From assembly GCF_000143415.4 (NCBI RefSeq), contig NW_003314335.1, positions 340,113 to 404,112 of the forward strand: DNA of 64,000 bases. Reading direction: 5' to 3'. This document shows, piece by piece, positions 45,395 to 56,057 of the stretch. The stretch comes from Selaginella moellendorffii (lineage: Eukaryota; Streptophyta; Lycopodiopsida; Selaginellales; Selaginellaceae). The position numbers and the translations under genes are program-made. How positions within the stretch are numbered: the first letter of the stretch is position 1; each line of letters starts with the position of its first letter. Under the pieces are notes generated by a model. That model had not been told where the DNA came from and did no database searches. It saw nothing but the letters and a program-made list of their open reading frames with translations.

Positions 45395-46494
45395 GTGGTG
45401 GAAGATGATAATCACCAATCTCAGACGATCATCTTGTCTAATATTAGTGCACTTGACTATCACTTTTCTTACATGCTGAAAGTTAAGAAGGCTTCAAAGT
45501 TAAAAAGAAAGGAAGTGGCAACATGTAAGGATCATAGTATGCTCGAGTCATCAACAACTCAGCCAATTTGGATCACAAATGGACCTCAAGAGCTAGCTGG
45601 TTATCAACTTTCCAAGGACGTGGTGCCAACAGCTGAGTTGGAAGCAAGAAATTATCCCAACTAGTTTTTTAAGGACCAGGTTGCTGATCTTCCACTCAAG
45701 GAGATGTCTGCTTCTCAAGTTGACTCAGATTATTTTGGAAAGGCACCCCAAACACAGGCTATTTTTATGGAGCAGGCTGGTGACGAGTGATGTGAGTTAC
45801 TGGTGGGATACCAGCTCACCAAGGAGGAGGTGGAAGCTTATTGTCAACTATTTTTGGAGTTTCAAGATGTGTTCACATGGAGCTATGTTGAACTTGCTAG
45901 AGTAAATTTGGAGCTGGTGCAACACAAAATTCCCTTGCTTCTAGATGTGGTGCCATAGCAACAAAGAGCTTATAAAATGAATCTGAGCTATGTTAAGGCT
46001 GTGCATGAAGAACTTCAGAAGTTATTGGATGTGGGATTTATTGAAGAAGTGGAAGCTACAGATTGGCTTTCACCAATTGTGGTGGTCCGGAAGAAGAATG
46101 GTAAACTTAAAGTGTGCGTGCGTGTATTATCATTGCCTTAATACTACAACGAGGTGAGATGGATTCCCTCTTCCCTTCAGTGTTGGACAAAGTTGCAAGG
46201 CCCTAAAGAGTTGTATAGCTTTATGGATTGTTAAAGTGGCTATAACCAGATTCAGGTGGCTCCCGAGGATTGATGGCATTCATTACAGAGTGGGGCTGCT
46301 ATATCTTTTGTGTCATGCCATTCAGTTTGATGAACGCACCAACTACTTTCCAACGTGTGGTGACTTCAGCTTTCAAATGTCTTCTTCATGAGAGTGTGGA
46401 AGTCTTCTTGGGTGACTTCTTGACTTTTGGAAGCCACAAGAAACATCTAGAGCAGCTGCATGCAATGTCATTCAAGATCAACAAATTTGTGTGA
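45395..46494 (+). pseudogene. Ty3/gypsy reverse transcriptase remnant
   Basis: The plus strand reads GYQLTKEEVEAYCQLFLEFQ, YVKAVHEELQKLLDVGFIEE, WLSPIVVVRKKNGKLKVCV, YSFMDC (stop) SGYNQIQVAPED, then FCVMPFSLMNAPTTFQRV and VEVFLGDFLTFGSHKKHLEQ. This is the RT of a Ty3/gypsy clade. The catalytic [YF][IL]DD box has become FLGD, and several stops and frameshifts are present. The RNase H-integrase remnant at 33661-35020 is of a similar clade but on the other strand. Confidence 0.8.
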
Positions 46495-46989
46495 GTTGTC
46501 CAACCTGTGGGAAACTCTAGGTTAGGATGCTAGCAAAGGTCACCGACATGACCGAGTCTGACTCCGACATGGTCCACGCGGGGAGGAGCCCGGCAGCCCG
46601 CGCATGCACTGGAAGTCCAGCTGGGGTGGCTAGCTAGTGATGAGGCTATAGTGATTCTCCACTTCGCTAGTGTGTTGTCGCGAGGAGTGACATCTTCTAG
46701 TGCACTACCCTGGAAATGGCTATCTGCCCTCTCGTCAACCTCTAGCACCAAGGGACTCACCCATCCATAACCAAAAAAAGAAGGAAAAACTCTTGATTTC
46801 GATTAAGTCTTATTCTTGAGTTGGCTCTAGCCCTAGACAAAGCATTTGAAAACTCTAGCTTTTGAACTTACATTATAAGAAAATCTCAGCATAAGACCTA
46901 TATTTATAGTAAATTTGTCAATACAACATAAAAATATAAAGATAAATTTTCATATACATAAATTACTTTTAAAATCTTAAGAGCTGAGC
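46495..46989. other. Short repeat-derived stretch
   Basis: GC-rich until about 46760 without a recognisable frame, then AT-rich sequence leading into the lectin pseudogene. Confidence 0.35.
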
Positions 46990-47680
46990 TCAATTTGTAA
47001 TTAAAATTTTTTTAAAAGAAATTTTATTAATTGTAATCCACTTCCAGCTAATTATATATTTAGTGGTCTATATATTAGAAATACATTTACACAAATATTA
47101 AGACTTGTAGAATATCATGCACGTTCATTAGGTCTAGGAATGATTAGAACAGTATACAAATATTTTACAATAGATTTTGTTGGACTTGGAATTGGCCAAA
47201 GAAATCCTAATGAGGAATGTCCTATTTTACAATATCCCAAACATTTACCCAATGATAATATCTCTCTCCTAACATTTTCAGGAATTATGATTCTGATAAT
47301 TCACAATGCTGGCTATTTCGAACACAATTAATTAATGAACCTTTAATACTACTTGATACTCATATAGTAAATGGTAACAGCTTAATATCTGTGAATAATA
47401 GATTTCGAGCTGTTTTGAAAAATCATAATTTAGTAATCAAAGACATTAAATATTATAAAACTATATGGTCTACAATGTTGAACAACATGATACTTTTTGT
47501 TTTCTTCATCTTCATTTACTTATAATAGATACTAATAATCATATTTTATGGAAAAATAATGTTTTCTGCCAAGATTGTTTACTATTTGCAATTTTAACAA
47601 TGGAAGATACAGGGATTTAACTGTAACAACTTATAAAAATGGTTCTAAGAAAATACTATGGATAAATAAATTCTAATAGA
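46990..47680 (+). pseudogene. Lectin-like pseudogene, 5'-truncated paralog of 6983-7888
   Basis: Pieces in shifted frames follow the gene at 6983-7888 from its middle to its end: LRLVEYHARSLGLGMIRTVY, KYFTIDFVGLG, ILQYPKHLPNDN, then (frame change) DNSQCWLFRTQLIN, GNSLISVNNRFR, and finally NHILWKNNVFCQDCLLF, AILTMEDTG and KKILWINKF with a stop. Signal peptide and first 90 residues are missing. At least three frameshifts. It has one insertion (GQRNPNEECPI) relative to the other copy. Both are AT-rich, so they are members of one family, now split by about 39 kb of inserted sequence. Confidence 0.65.
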
Positions 47681-48519
47681 AAACATTAACAATTATTTTG
47701 ATACTTCACAGAAGTAAATGTTAAAATAAATCTATAATTTGACATAAGTGGACTAGAACCACATGTAATAATACTCAATATTTTAGCTCTAAGAAAGCAG
47801 GAGCTTCAATAACAACTTTCACTTGAATATATAAAACAAAATGAATAAACTATTTCTAATAAATAGAATTTTAATAAATAAAATCTAGACCTTTATAATA
47901 TTGAGAAGTTGTATATTGAAATCATTTTGTTTTATATGTTTGATTTTTTCCAAAATACCAAATATTTAAGGTTTTTATTGTAGAATATATTTGAGATATA
48001 AACATATAAATTATTATAAATTCTTAGACTTTCAAATACAAACTACTTTAGATATAAATTTAGATTTCTTAATGTATTAATACTGTTAATATAATTAAGA
48101 TTTTATTAATATTTTAATTTATAAGAATAACTCCTTTCTCCTAGGCATGTCAAGGGGCTTTCTATCAATCCAAAGAGACACCATTGAGGAGGAAAATAAC
48201 AGTTGCCCATCCTTCAACCACATGGACTTCTCTTTAGAATAGTACCATAAGGTAGTTGGGAAGGCCTTAAAGCACTTGCTCTCCAAGGAAGTTTCATAGG
48301 GCTTTTACTTAGTGAAATAAGGAGCCAATGCATGAGCTTTAAGTTCATACTTAGGTTATAACACTATTTGGATTAGAATGGACTAGAGAACATAAGTGAT
48401 CTTTCATGAGTATATAGGCGTAATGTTACCACTTGAGCTCCACTAGATGGTGGCCATGAACTAGAAGATTGGAGTTTCTAAACTTCTAGGATTTATAGGG
48501 ACCTTGAGTTTTAGATTTG
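47681..48519. other. AT-rich region, no gene
   Basis: Long A/T tracts up to about 48130, then mixed sequence. I see no frame or motif to call. Confidence 0.4.
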
Positions 48520-48840
48520 TGTAAGTGATTAAATTTTTCATTCTACTTTAGTCATTTAACTACACATTTGACCACTTGGAGAAGTTTCACTTATAACTTC
48601 CATAAGTTTTATTCTTGACTTGGGGACATATTACCCTTGTAAATGGCATCTATACCATTTAACTTTTGCATTTGGTTCAAATACTCCACATGTCCAATCC
48701 CATGGCAAACACCCAAAGGTACTATTAACATATCAATTTGTTATGCTAAAACTATGTTCATTCACTTTTGTATTGTGGGTAGTCCAAAACCACTTGCACT
48801 ATAGTCTCATCTCCTTGGGCTATCCATTTAGTCCTGGAAG
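48520..48840 (-). repeat. Old, decayed B-type LTR end
   Basis: The stretch follows the LTR end at 31901-32220 almost base for base (GTAAGTGATTAAATTTTTCA against GTAAGCGACTAAATTTTCCA). Many C-to-T and G-to-A changes are present, as expected for an old methylated copy. Confidence 0.65.
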
Positions 48841-49822
48841 CATGCGTTGCTATCAAGCCTACTAGCTATCCTTTGAAGGAAAGATTGATCCATATGGGGG
48901 GAATTGTCACCACCATGCAGTTTGTTAAATTAGGCCTAGATGTTCTGGCTCCACCAGCCTTGGTGCTTTTCTTGGTCAAGTTGTATCAAGTCCTCAATAG
49001 CTTCATTGGTCTCTTTGTGGATAATATGAATTATATGTTATATTTCCAGGTCTGGATCTGGATCAGAAGTAGCCTCATTATGATACAGAGCAATGAAGGT
49101 TGATTTAATTCTTCCATCTGGGACCAGCTTGTGGTGGACTGGCTGGGAGCCCAGGTGGCATAACCATACAGCAACTCAGATTTGGTAGCACTCTCGTTGG
49201 GCATCCCACTGGTACATGACAGCTTGACATAGATTAGGTTGTCCCCTATTCCACTATTCTTGGCTGGTATTTTGGTGTTAAGCAATCAAAGTTGAGGAAA
49301 TGTGGCCCTTTATTCCAATTATGCCTGGTAGATTTAACATAGCCATTAATTAAAAGAGTAGCAAAAATTTTATGGCACTCTTTGGGAAATCACCAAGTAT
49401 GTCTCAATAGCCTTTTTTTTTAATTTTATTTTCAATCCAATTCCTTCCATGTTTTCTCAAGTGGCAAAGTATGCCTCCTACTTTCTATCAACACTATTGC
49501 CCCTTGAGAAGAGGAAAATCAAGAGTCTTGAGATAAAAGAAAAAGAGGGAGAGGCATTACATAAAAGCTGAGATGGAAGATGATTTAAAATGCTTCTCTA
49601 ACAGGGCATTAATCTTTGGGCAAAACTACAAGGTTTATAGTCACATTTTGATAAGGATATTATTGCTTGTAAAAACAAGTGGAAGCTAATTTGGAAAAGA
49701 GGATAAAACTCACAACAATAAGTTTTTTCCATGGTGTTTTTTCTTTTTTTACAGGTCTGACAAGTGTAAGACAAACCAGACATCTCCATCATCTTGTAAG
49801 CTTCAAAAGAAAGCTGTGAAAG
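48841..49822. other. Decayed repeat sequence
   Basis: Broken minus-strand pieces around 49030-49285 (SELLYGYATWAPSQST) resemble retrotransposon polyprotein, but I cannot place them. The rest is AT-rich without genes. Confidence 0.3.
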
Positions 49823-50079
49823 TTACAAGTGTAAAGATGATTGTCTATTTAGAACATTTGATAGGGTGATGTAAAAATCTTTTGACACTCTTGCTAACAA
49901 GCTTTGAATAGAAATAGCTCTTTCTATGTTTGATCCAACTCTTTTTGGAAATTGTTCTTGTATGAGTTTCTTCACTTCAACATTATGCCGAGCAGCATTC
50001 TTCTCTGCTTCTGTCCACACACAAATTCCAACAGCTTTCAGTTGATCAAAACCATCTAGAGATCGTTGTAACTCGTCTC
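49823..50079 (-). pseudogene. Exon-like fragment of unknown gene
   Basis: After an acceptor-like TTTGTTAG, the minus strand stays open with protein-like composition: RDELQRSLDGFDQLKAVGIC, VWTEAEKNAARHNVEVKK, LIQEQFPKRVGSNIERAI, SLLARVSKDFYITLSNVLN. No start codon or partner exon found. It lies 120 bp downstream of the PPR gene's stop and may be a gene fragment. Confidence 0.3.
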
Positions 50080-50198
50080 TAACAAATTAGTGTAATGAAT
50101 TCTCTCTTAAATGTTATTACTGTTAGTAATTTCAAGCATTGTTATTACATCAGCATTTGGAGGAACAAAAGAAAAACTGACTTGTCACAAATTGAAAA

Positions 50199-52292
50199 CT
50201 AGTAAGTTATGTTACTTAGCTGGTTTTGAATCCTAGAGGCCTCCTTGGACAATCCGGTGGCAGCATAGACATTAGACATAAGTACATGAGCTGATGCACT
50301 TGTGCTCTCTAGCTTGACCACGGATTGAAACGCAAGCTCTCCAACACCCACATTCTCCCACTTGACGCAAGCATCCAACACTACCATCCAGATGATCACA
50401 TCAGGCTTCACAGGCATGCCCCTCACGACAGATACTGCTTCCTCGAGATGGTTTGCTTGAGCAAGAACGTCCACCAGGCAGGTATAGTGTTGGAGATTGG
50501 GAACGATGCCAAACTCTTCCCGCATGGACCGGAAGTACTCTTTGGCCTTGTCGACGAGCCCGGCATATCGGCACGCCGTGAGAACAGATAGAAAAGCGAT
50601 GTGATCCGGTTGAATGCGTTCCTTCTGCATCCTCTCGAAGAGCTGGAAGACCTGCGAGGTGTTGCCTTGGAAGCTGTATCCCGCTAGCAGCGCGCTCCAA
50701 GTCACCAAGCTCTTCTTGCAAGCAGCCTCAAAGACCTCTTCCGCATCCGCCATGCTCCCACACTTCCCATAAAAGTCGATGAGAGCGTTTGCTACTGCTG
50801 GAACTGTCTCAAATCCATCTATGGATGCTCGAGCATGGAGCTCTCTTCCAGACTCCAAAGCTCCCAGGCTGCTGCAAGCCTTGAGAGCGGCAACGAAAGT
50901 CACAGCATCCGGTGAGCAGCCTTCTTCCTCCATGCCCGTCAAGAGCTCCAAAGCGATCTTCCCATCTCCGGCCTGAGCATATCCTGCGATGAGACAGTTC
51001 CATGATACCACACTTCGCTCCTGGATGCGTTCGAAGACGCTGCGAGCATCGGCCATGCTCCCACACTTCGCGTACATATCCACCAGCGTGTTGGCCACCG
51101 CAGTGTGTGAATCATCCCCGAGCGTTGCAGCCAAGTCGTGGATAGCCCGCCCTTGTCTCAAACACTGGTCCTTGACAACACTCCCGTCCACCACCTTGCC
51201 TTGTTCTTTCTCGGCCAAGCACGCACAAGCCTTCAAGGTCGCGAGTAGAGTGACACGATCCGGAGCACAGCCTTCGTCTTTCATGCGAGCGTACATCTCC
51301 ATAGCCAGCTCTCCATCCCCACTTTGAGCGTAACCCAGGATGATTGCGTTCCAAGCCACAACGTCGTGATGCTTCATGCGCTCAAACACCCGACGAGCGT
51401 CCACCATACTCCCACACTTCCAGTACATATCCACCAGCGAATTCTCCACGAACGGGCTCGAGTCGTCACCACTCTCGGCAGCTCGGAGATGCACAGCCTT
51501 CCCTCTCTCCAGGCAAACCGGCTTGAGCAACCTTCCATCGATCATCTTCCACTCTTCCTTCTCCGCCAAGCTCGAGCAAGCTTTGAGAGCCGCGAGGAGA
51601 GTGACGCGATTTGGAGCACAGCCTTCGCGTTGCATGCGTGAGTATAGATCCCACGCCATCTCTCCCTGACCACTTTGAGCGTAGCCGAGAATGAGAGCGC
51701 TCCATGACACCACTGTCCGGCTATGGATGCTCTCGAAAACTTGCCGGGCTTCGTCCAAGCTCCCACACTTCGCATACATGTCGACAAGAGTGTTGGGAAT
51801 GAAGATGGTGGACGAGAAATCGCCACTGCTAGAAACGTACTCGTGGATTTTCTTCCCGGCTTCCAGATCCCTGCTGTTCGTGCAGACCTTGAGAGCAGCG
51901 AGAATGATCCCAATGCTTGGCCTCATCCCCTCCCTTTGCAATCTCTGGAATTTTGCCAGCGTCTCTCGATCAGCTCCATTTCTTTTCTTTGCGTTGGATT
52001 TTCTGGGAGGAAATGCGTTGCCTTCCACCGCGTTGCGAGGCCAGGAAGATTTCTCGCTGAGCTTGAGCGGCACCCAGCTTGGAATGGAGCGCGAATCGAT
52101 CCACAGCCCCGCGCCCGTGCTGGAATGCTTGAAATCGGGGAAATTCGGGCAGCTCTGGAAGAATGCCACAGTGCCTGGTGGAAGTGAAGATCTTAGAGGG
52201 AAGCTATACCGCAGAGCGCGCACCTTTGTGGCTCGATTGTCCCTCCACATCCAAGGCTGCTCGAAGAGATTGCTCCACAGCTTCTCCTCCAT
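50199..52292 (-). CDS. Pentatricopeptide repeat protein, PLS class (697 aa)
   Basis: Single exon from ATG 52290-52292. About residues 110-690 are P, L and S type PPR motifs, with NTLVDMYAKCGSLDEARQVF, VVSWSALILGYAQSGQGEMA and close variants recurring, and irregular linkers near residues 245-260 and 350-365 (KACSSLAEKEEWKMIDG; KACACLAEKEQGKVVDG). The end (SAHVLMSNVYAATGLSKEAS) is the start of an E motif; E+ and DYW domains are absent. PLS proteins bind organelle RNA and act in C-to-U editing or processing. Without DYW it would need a partner deaminase. The first 100 residues may hold a targeting signal, but it is not a clear one. Confidence 0.88.
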   Translation of the reverse strand: MEEKLWSNLFEQPWMWRDNRATKVRALRYSFPLRSSLPPGTVAFFQSCPNFPDFKHSSTGAGLWIDSRSIPSWVPLKLSEKSSWPRNAVEGNAFPPRKSNAKKRNGADRETLAKFQRLQREGMRPSIGIILAALKVCTNSRDLEAGKKIHEYVSSSGDFSSTIFIPNTLVDMYAKCGSLDEARQVFESIHSRTVVSWSALILGYAQSGQGEMAWDLYSRMQREGCAPNRVTLLAALKACSSLAEKEEWKMIDGRLLKPVCLERGKAVHLRAAESGDDSSPFVENSLVDMYWKCGSMVDARRVFERMKHHDVVAWNAIILGYAQSGDGELAMEMYARMKDEGCAPDRVTLLATLKACACLAEKEQGKVVDGSVVKDQCLRQGRAIHDLAATLGDDSHTAVANTLVDMYAKCGSMADARSVFERIQERSVVSWNCLIAGYAQAGDGKIALELLTGMEEEGCSPDAVTFVAALKACSSLGALESGRELHARASIDGFETVPAVANALIDFYGKCGSMADAEEVFEAACKKSLVTWSALLAGYSFQGNTSQVFQLFERMQKERIQPDHIAFLSVLTACRYAGLVDKAKEYFRSMREEFGIVPNLQHYTCLVDVLAQANHLEEAVSVVRGMPVKPDVIIWMVVLDACVKWENVGVGELAFQSVVKLESTSASAHVLMSNVYAATGLSKEASRIQNQLSNITY

Positions 52293-52444
52293 CCTCGAGC
52301 CAGAGCTCTCTTTCTTCTTCTAGGTCAGTGTGAGAGAGAGAGGCTATATAAGTAGGGCTTTTAAAAAATTGGAGCCTTCTCCTTCCTCGAGAAAAATGTT
52401 TGTCTAGCATCAAGAGAAGAAGAGAAAGATCGAAGAAAAAAAAG

Positions 52445-53313
52445 CTATGCCGCTCGATCGAATAGCTTCTCCACCACTACGGAAAATGCCGCAAATCCGG
52501 CGCAGCCCACGCAAGCTGCCTTTGGTCCAGCTGAAGAACACAAGATAAATGGAACCTTCTTGAGCAAGAAGAAGAAAAAAACGAAGAAAAGGAGAAGAAA
52601 AGTTCTACCTTTCGCAGACAAGCTCCCACCGGTGACACAGCCAGCCACCATCGTGTTCGTCATGTCATGCCTCGCTCTGGCCTGGAAACACGAAGATTCG
52701 ATCGTGAGAACTAATCTCTAGAGACTTTCCGAGAAATTTGGAGGATCCCAAGAACTCCGGAGAGCTCGCGATCATTCAAGAGCTCTCTCTGGCAAGAACT
52801 ACGTGAAAGAGAGGATACCTTTTCTATGATACACTCGGTTCCAGAGTAAATGGCTCCCATCACCGCGAAAGCCTTGGCCATATGGAGGCTCTTGCTGCCC
52901 ATTTGCTTCGCGGCGTGTGTGAAGTGTTGCCTCACGGTCATTTGATCGGGGTTGAGTGGATTGTCCAGCGCTCCAAACAGCAATCCCATGAAAATCCCCA
53001 TGCCGCCCCCTGGAAAGAAAAGAAAACTCTGTCAAGAACTCCCTAGGCCTAGAACGAAGAAAAACGTTTGGAATTCCCATCGCCATTGGCGAAAGAGGAG
53101 AGAATCGAGGAGGAAACTCTTGACAAGAGGAGGAAAGAGGATTCCTCTCTTACCCATGACGCAGCTCACAATGCTCTTGACGGCGCAGTTGTTAAACACA
53201 TCCTGCGCCTTCATCTCCTCGAATGTCGGTAGCTTGAGCGGCTCCACCGGCGGCGCCGGGGCGGAGGATCCATCCGAATCGGATGCCGGTGGCTCGGCAG
53301 ACTGATCGACCAT
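52445..53313 (-). CDS. TIM22: Mitochondrial inner membrane translocase subunit Tim22
   Basis: Four exons give 169 aa: 53154-53313, 52819-53009, 52609-52681 and 52445-52530, all GT-AG and in phase. The N-terminal 35 residues are Ser/Pro-rich. Then comes the Tim17/Tim22/Tim23 fold: EEMKAQDVFNNCAVKSIVSC, GGGMGIFMGLLFGALDNP, KAFAVMGAIYSGTECIIEK, TMVAGCVTGGSLSAK and GPKAACVGCAGFAAFSVVVE. It has four membrane segments with GxxxG-like faces. TIM22 inserts carrier proteins into the mitochondrial inner membrane. The start codon is 95 bp from that of the divergent PAT1 gene. Confidence 0.92.
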
Positions 53314-53408
53314 TGCCAAGAACCATTGGGAAAAAACTTTTTAGGGTTCTTCCATACTTGTAGCAAGAACCCTAAATCCTTTTGAAACGAGGGGGCGAAA
53401 CGCACAGA
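53314..53408. promoter_or_regulatory. Divergent TIM22/PAT1 promoter with two telo-boxes
   Basis: Only 95 bp separate the two start codons. TTTAGGGTT (53340-53348) and AACCCTAAA (53368-53376) face each other, one for each gene. No TATA box is visible. Shared control of the two genes is inferred. Confidence 0.6.
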
Positions 53409-55134
53409 ATGGCTGCTGCTGTTGGAGCTTCCTTCGATCTCTTCAAGCTGCCGCTGCTGCGATCCAGCTCCCGTGGATCATCGCTCCGGGCAAGAACTGG
53501 TATGTGTTTTACGCGATCTGTACAGTGCGCGGCTTCGAATTCTCTCCATTCTGTTCCTCGGGTAAGGAAGAAGGTTTAAACTATCAAAATGTAGCTCATT
53601 TTCCTCTTGCAGCTCATCGAAAGTTTGCTGGAAAAGACCGATCTCACGTCCGAGCAGACCGAATCCGTCACGGACATGCTCCTGGAGGGGGCCGATGCTG
53701 CGCAAATCTCCGCGTTTTTGGTGCTCCTTCGAGCTAAAAACGAGACTTTCGAAGAGGTAGCTCTAACTTTTCTTAGAGGTTTTGCTTGGTTCTTTTGTTC
53801 TTTGTTTTTCTACTTGCTGCTACCTTGAACGATCTCGTTTCCAAATTCCTCACAGATTGCCGGCCTTGCTAAAGCAATGATTAAGCGCTCTATTGCAGTG
53901 CCTGGTCTCGCTGGTGGCCTAGACATTGTTGGTACCGGTGGGGATGGAGCAAACACCGTCAATATCTCGACTGGAGCTTGTATCCTTGCTGCTTCTTGCG
54001 GAGCCAAGGTTGCAAAGGTACGATAGTTCGGTTTTTACTTTCTGCGTGAAAGTTTACGTGTTTCCTGGCAGCATGGAAACCGCTCGAGTTCTTCAGCTTG
54101 CGGAAGCGCCGACGTTCTGGAAGCGCTCGGCGTGGAGATAAATCTCGGCCCTGAGGTACTCGCTCGAGTTCTTCTAGTATTGTTTTTTCACTCCCAAGTT
54201 CTATGAGAAGGGAATTGCCAGATGTGTCAAGGAAGCAGGTATTGCCTTTATGATGGCACCGAAGTTTCATCCAGCCATGAAAGTAGTTGGGCCTGTGAGG
54301 AAGTCCTTGAAGGTGAAAACCGTGTTCAATATCCTCGGCCCGCTGCTAAACCCCGCTCGAGTTCCGCACCAGATTGTTGGCGTCTACTCCAAAAGCCTTG
54401 TAAGTCTCGATTATATTTCACTGGAGAATTTTTCTTTTCCTGAGACGTGATGATCTCATCTCGAGGAATAGGTACCGAAGATGGCGAAGGCGCTCCAGCT
54501 ACTTGGCACAAAGCACGCGTTGGTAGTGCACTCTGAGGGACTGGATGAAATGAGTCCTCTCGGTAAGTCAGTTTGCTTTTTCACACCATTTTTCCAACGT
54601 TTTTTCTTTTCGCGAGCAGGCCCTGGATTCATATTGGAAGTCACTCCCACATCTATCAAAGAGTTCAGCTTCGATCCATGTAAGATCGTTTTCTTCGTTG
54701 AATTCTCTGCTGATAGAGAAAATGGATGCAGTGGACTTTGGTTTCCCTCGTTGTACAGTAGAAGATTTGCGAGGTGGTGATGCAGCGTTCAACTCTAAGG
54801 TTCTGAGGGACGTGCTTGGTGGACAAGAGGGACACATCGCGAATGCTCTGGTAATCACCATCACCACATTGTAAAGACACTGAAGTGTGTTTTTCCTTTT
54901 GCTCAGATTCTCAATGCTGGAGCCGGCCTTGTTGCGTGTGGAGTGGCCGACGACTTGAAATCCGGCGTCGAAATGGCTCAAGCGGCCCAACAATCCGGCC
55001 AAGCACTCAAAGTTCTGGACTCGTGGATCCACTTGTCCCAGGTTCGTCTTTGACTTTCTGCAAACTCAAAAACGATATTGCCTTCGTTAAAGCAGGAATT
55101 GAAGATGCAAGAAGAAGCCGTGGCTGTTTCCTAG
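53409..55134 (+). CDS. PAT1: Anthranilate phosphoribosyltransferase, plastid
   Basis: Ten exons give 391 aa: 53409-53561, 53613-53756, 53856-54017, 54072-54155, 54211-54399, 54472-54562, 54620-54679, 54732-54850, 54907-55041, 55096-55134. Nine introns, 51-99 bp. Exon 5 could start at 54199 instead. The Ser/Arg-rich first 50 residues are a likely plastid transit peptide. The enzyme core follows: [20 protein letters not shown], the PRPP-binding [67 protein letters not shown] and [14 protein letters not shown]. It joins anthranilate to PRPP in the second step of the tryptophan branch. Family residues are intact. Confidence 0.92.
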
Positions 55135-55308
55135 CAGAAGTACTCTAAATTTTTGGCCAAAATAAATCAAGCAAAAACCGCTCAGTATAACAAGTGGAGG
55201 ATTGTCTATCAAAAATTATTTGGTGAACTTACAAAATTGAGAGGAGTTCCGGGGCAAGGCAATCAACAAAACACTTGTTTGTTTGTTATTTTCTCTCTCC
55301 CGTTCTCC

Positions 55309-55968
55309 TCACGCAGCCATCCCCTGCCGATCCTCCACTTGAACGTGCACTTGAAATCCCCCTTGCTCTTTCTCCTCCTTGTCCTTGGCTTGATCCTTGG
55401 CTTGATGCGTCTCATCCGTCGCGCCCTGCGCCTGTACCTCAACTTGCTCCTGCTCCGGAATCTGCACCTGAACCTGAACTTGCTCCTCCTCCGGAACCTG
55501 AACTTGAACCTGAACTTGCTCCTCCTCCGGGATCTGCACCTGAACCTGCACCTGAACTTGCTCCTGCTCCGGAATCTGCACCTGCACCTGCTCCTGCTCC
55601 TGCTGCAGATCCTCCTGCCGCTGCTCCTGCTTGTGCGGCTGCTCACCGCCCCGATCCGCCGAGTCGTCCAGCTTCTCCCCCGCCTGGAGAACCACCGAGT
55701 AGTAGCTCGATCCCTCCATGCACTTCATGAGGACCTGCGTGATGGAGCGGCAGCGCACCACCGTCTCCTCCGATTCCTTCTCCGCCTCCTGCACGCAATC
55801 CTCCCACTCCTGAAACTCCTTCCCACACGGCCCCGCCTTCATGAACAAACAAAATGGGCACTCGCCCTCCTCCTCTTGCCCCTCCTCTCCTTCCACCACC
55901 TTTCCTTGCTTCTCTTCGCCCCTCTCATCGCCCTCGCGCTCTCGCGCTCGCTCGTCTGCATTCTCCAT
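55309..55968 (-). CDS. GCK-domain protein with Gln/Val repeat tail
   Basis: Single-exon frame, 219 aa from ATG 55966-55968. Two more upstream in-frame ATGs exist, but telo-boxes in between (55989-55998) suggest a leader. Residues about 36-100 are a GCK domain, with paired cysteines CPFCLFMKAGPCGKEFQEW, EDCVQEAEKE, VVRCRSITQVLMKCMEG. GCK is a plant and algal cysteine-rich module, perhaps CHCH-like, of unknown role. The N-terminus is acidic and Glu/Arg-rich. About residues 115-190 are a repeat of EQVQVQVQIPEE-type units, 12-16 residues each. It is convergent with PAT1, stops 174 bp apart. Confidence 0.78.
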   Translation of the reverse strand: MENADERAREREGDERGEEKQGKVVEGEEGQEEEGECPFCLFMKAGPCGKEFQEWEDCVQEAEKESEETVVRCRSITQVLMKCMEGSSYYSVVLQAGEKLDDSADRGGEQPHKQEQRQEDLQQEQEQVQVQIPEQEQVQVQVQVQIPEEEQVQVQVQVPEEEQVQVQVQIPEQEQVEVQAQGATDETHQAKDQAKDKEEKEQGGFQVHVQVEDRQGMAA

Positions 55969-56057
55969 CGCGAATAACCCTACAGCGAAAACCCTAAATC
56001 TCGCATATTTACAGGCATATTCGAGAGCCTTTAGCATATTCATGTGAATCGGCATAG

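Noticed and set aside
55153-55977. 274-codon Leu-rich plus-strand frame
   Set aside because: It is antisense to the GCK-domain gene. The Leu run is the complement of its Gln/Val/Glu repeat.
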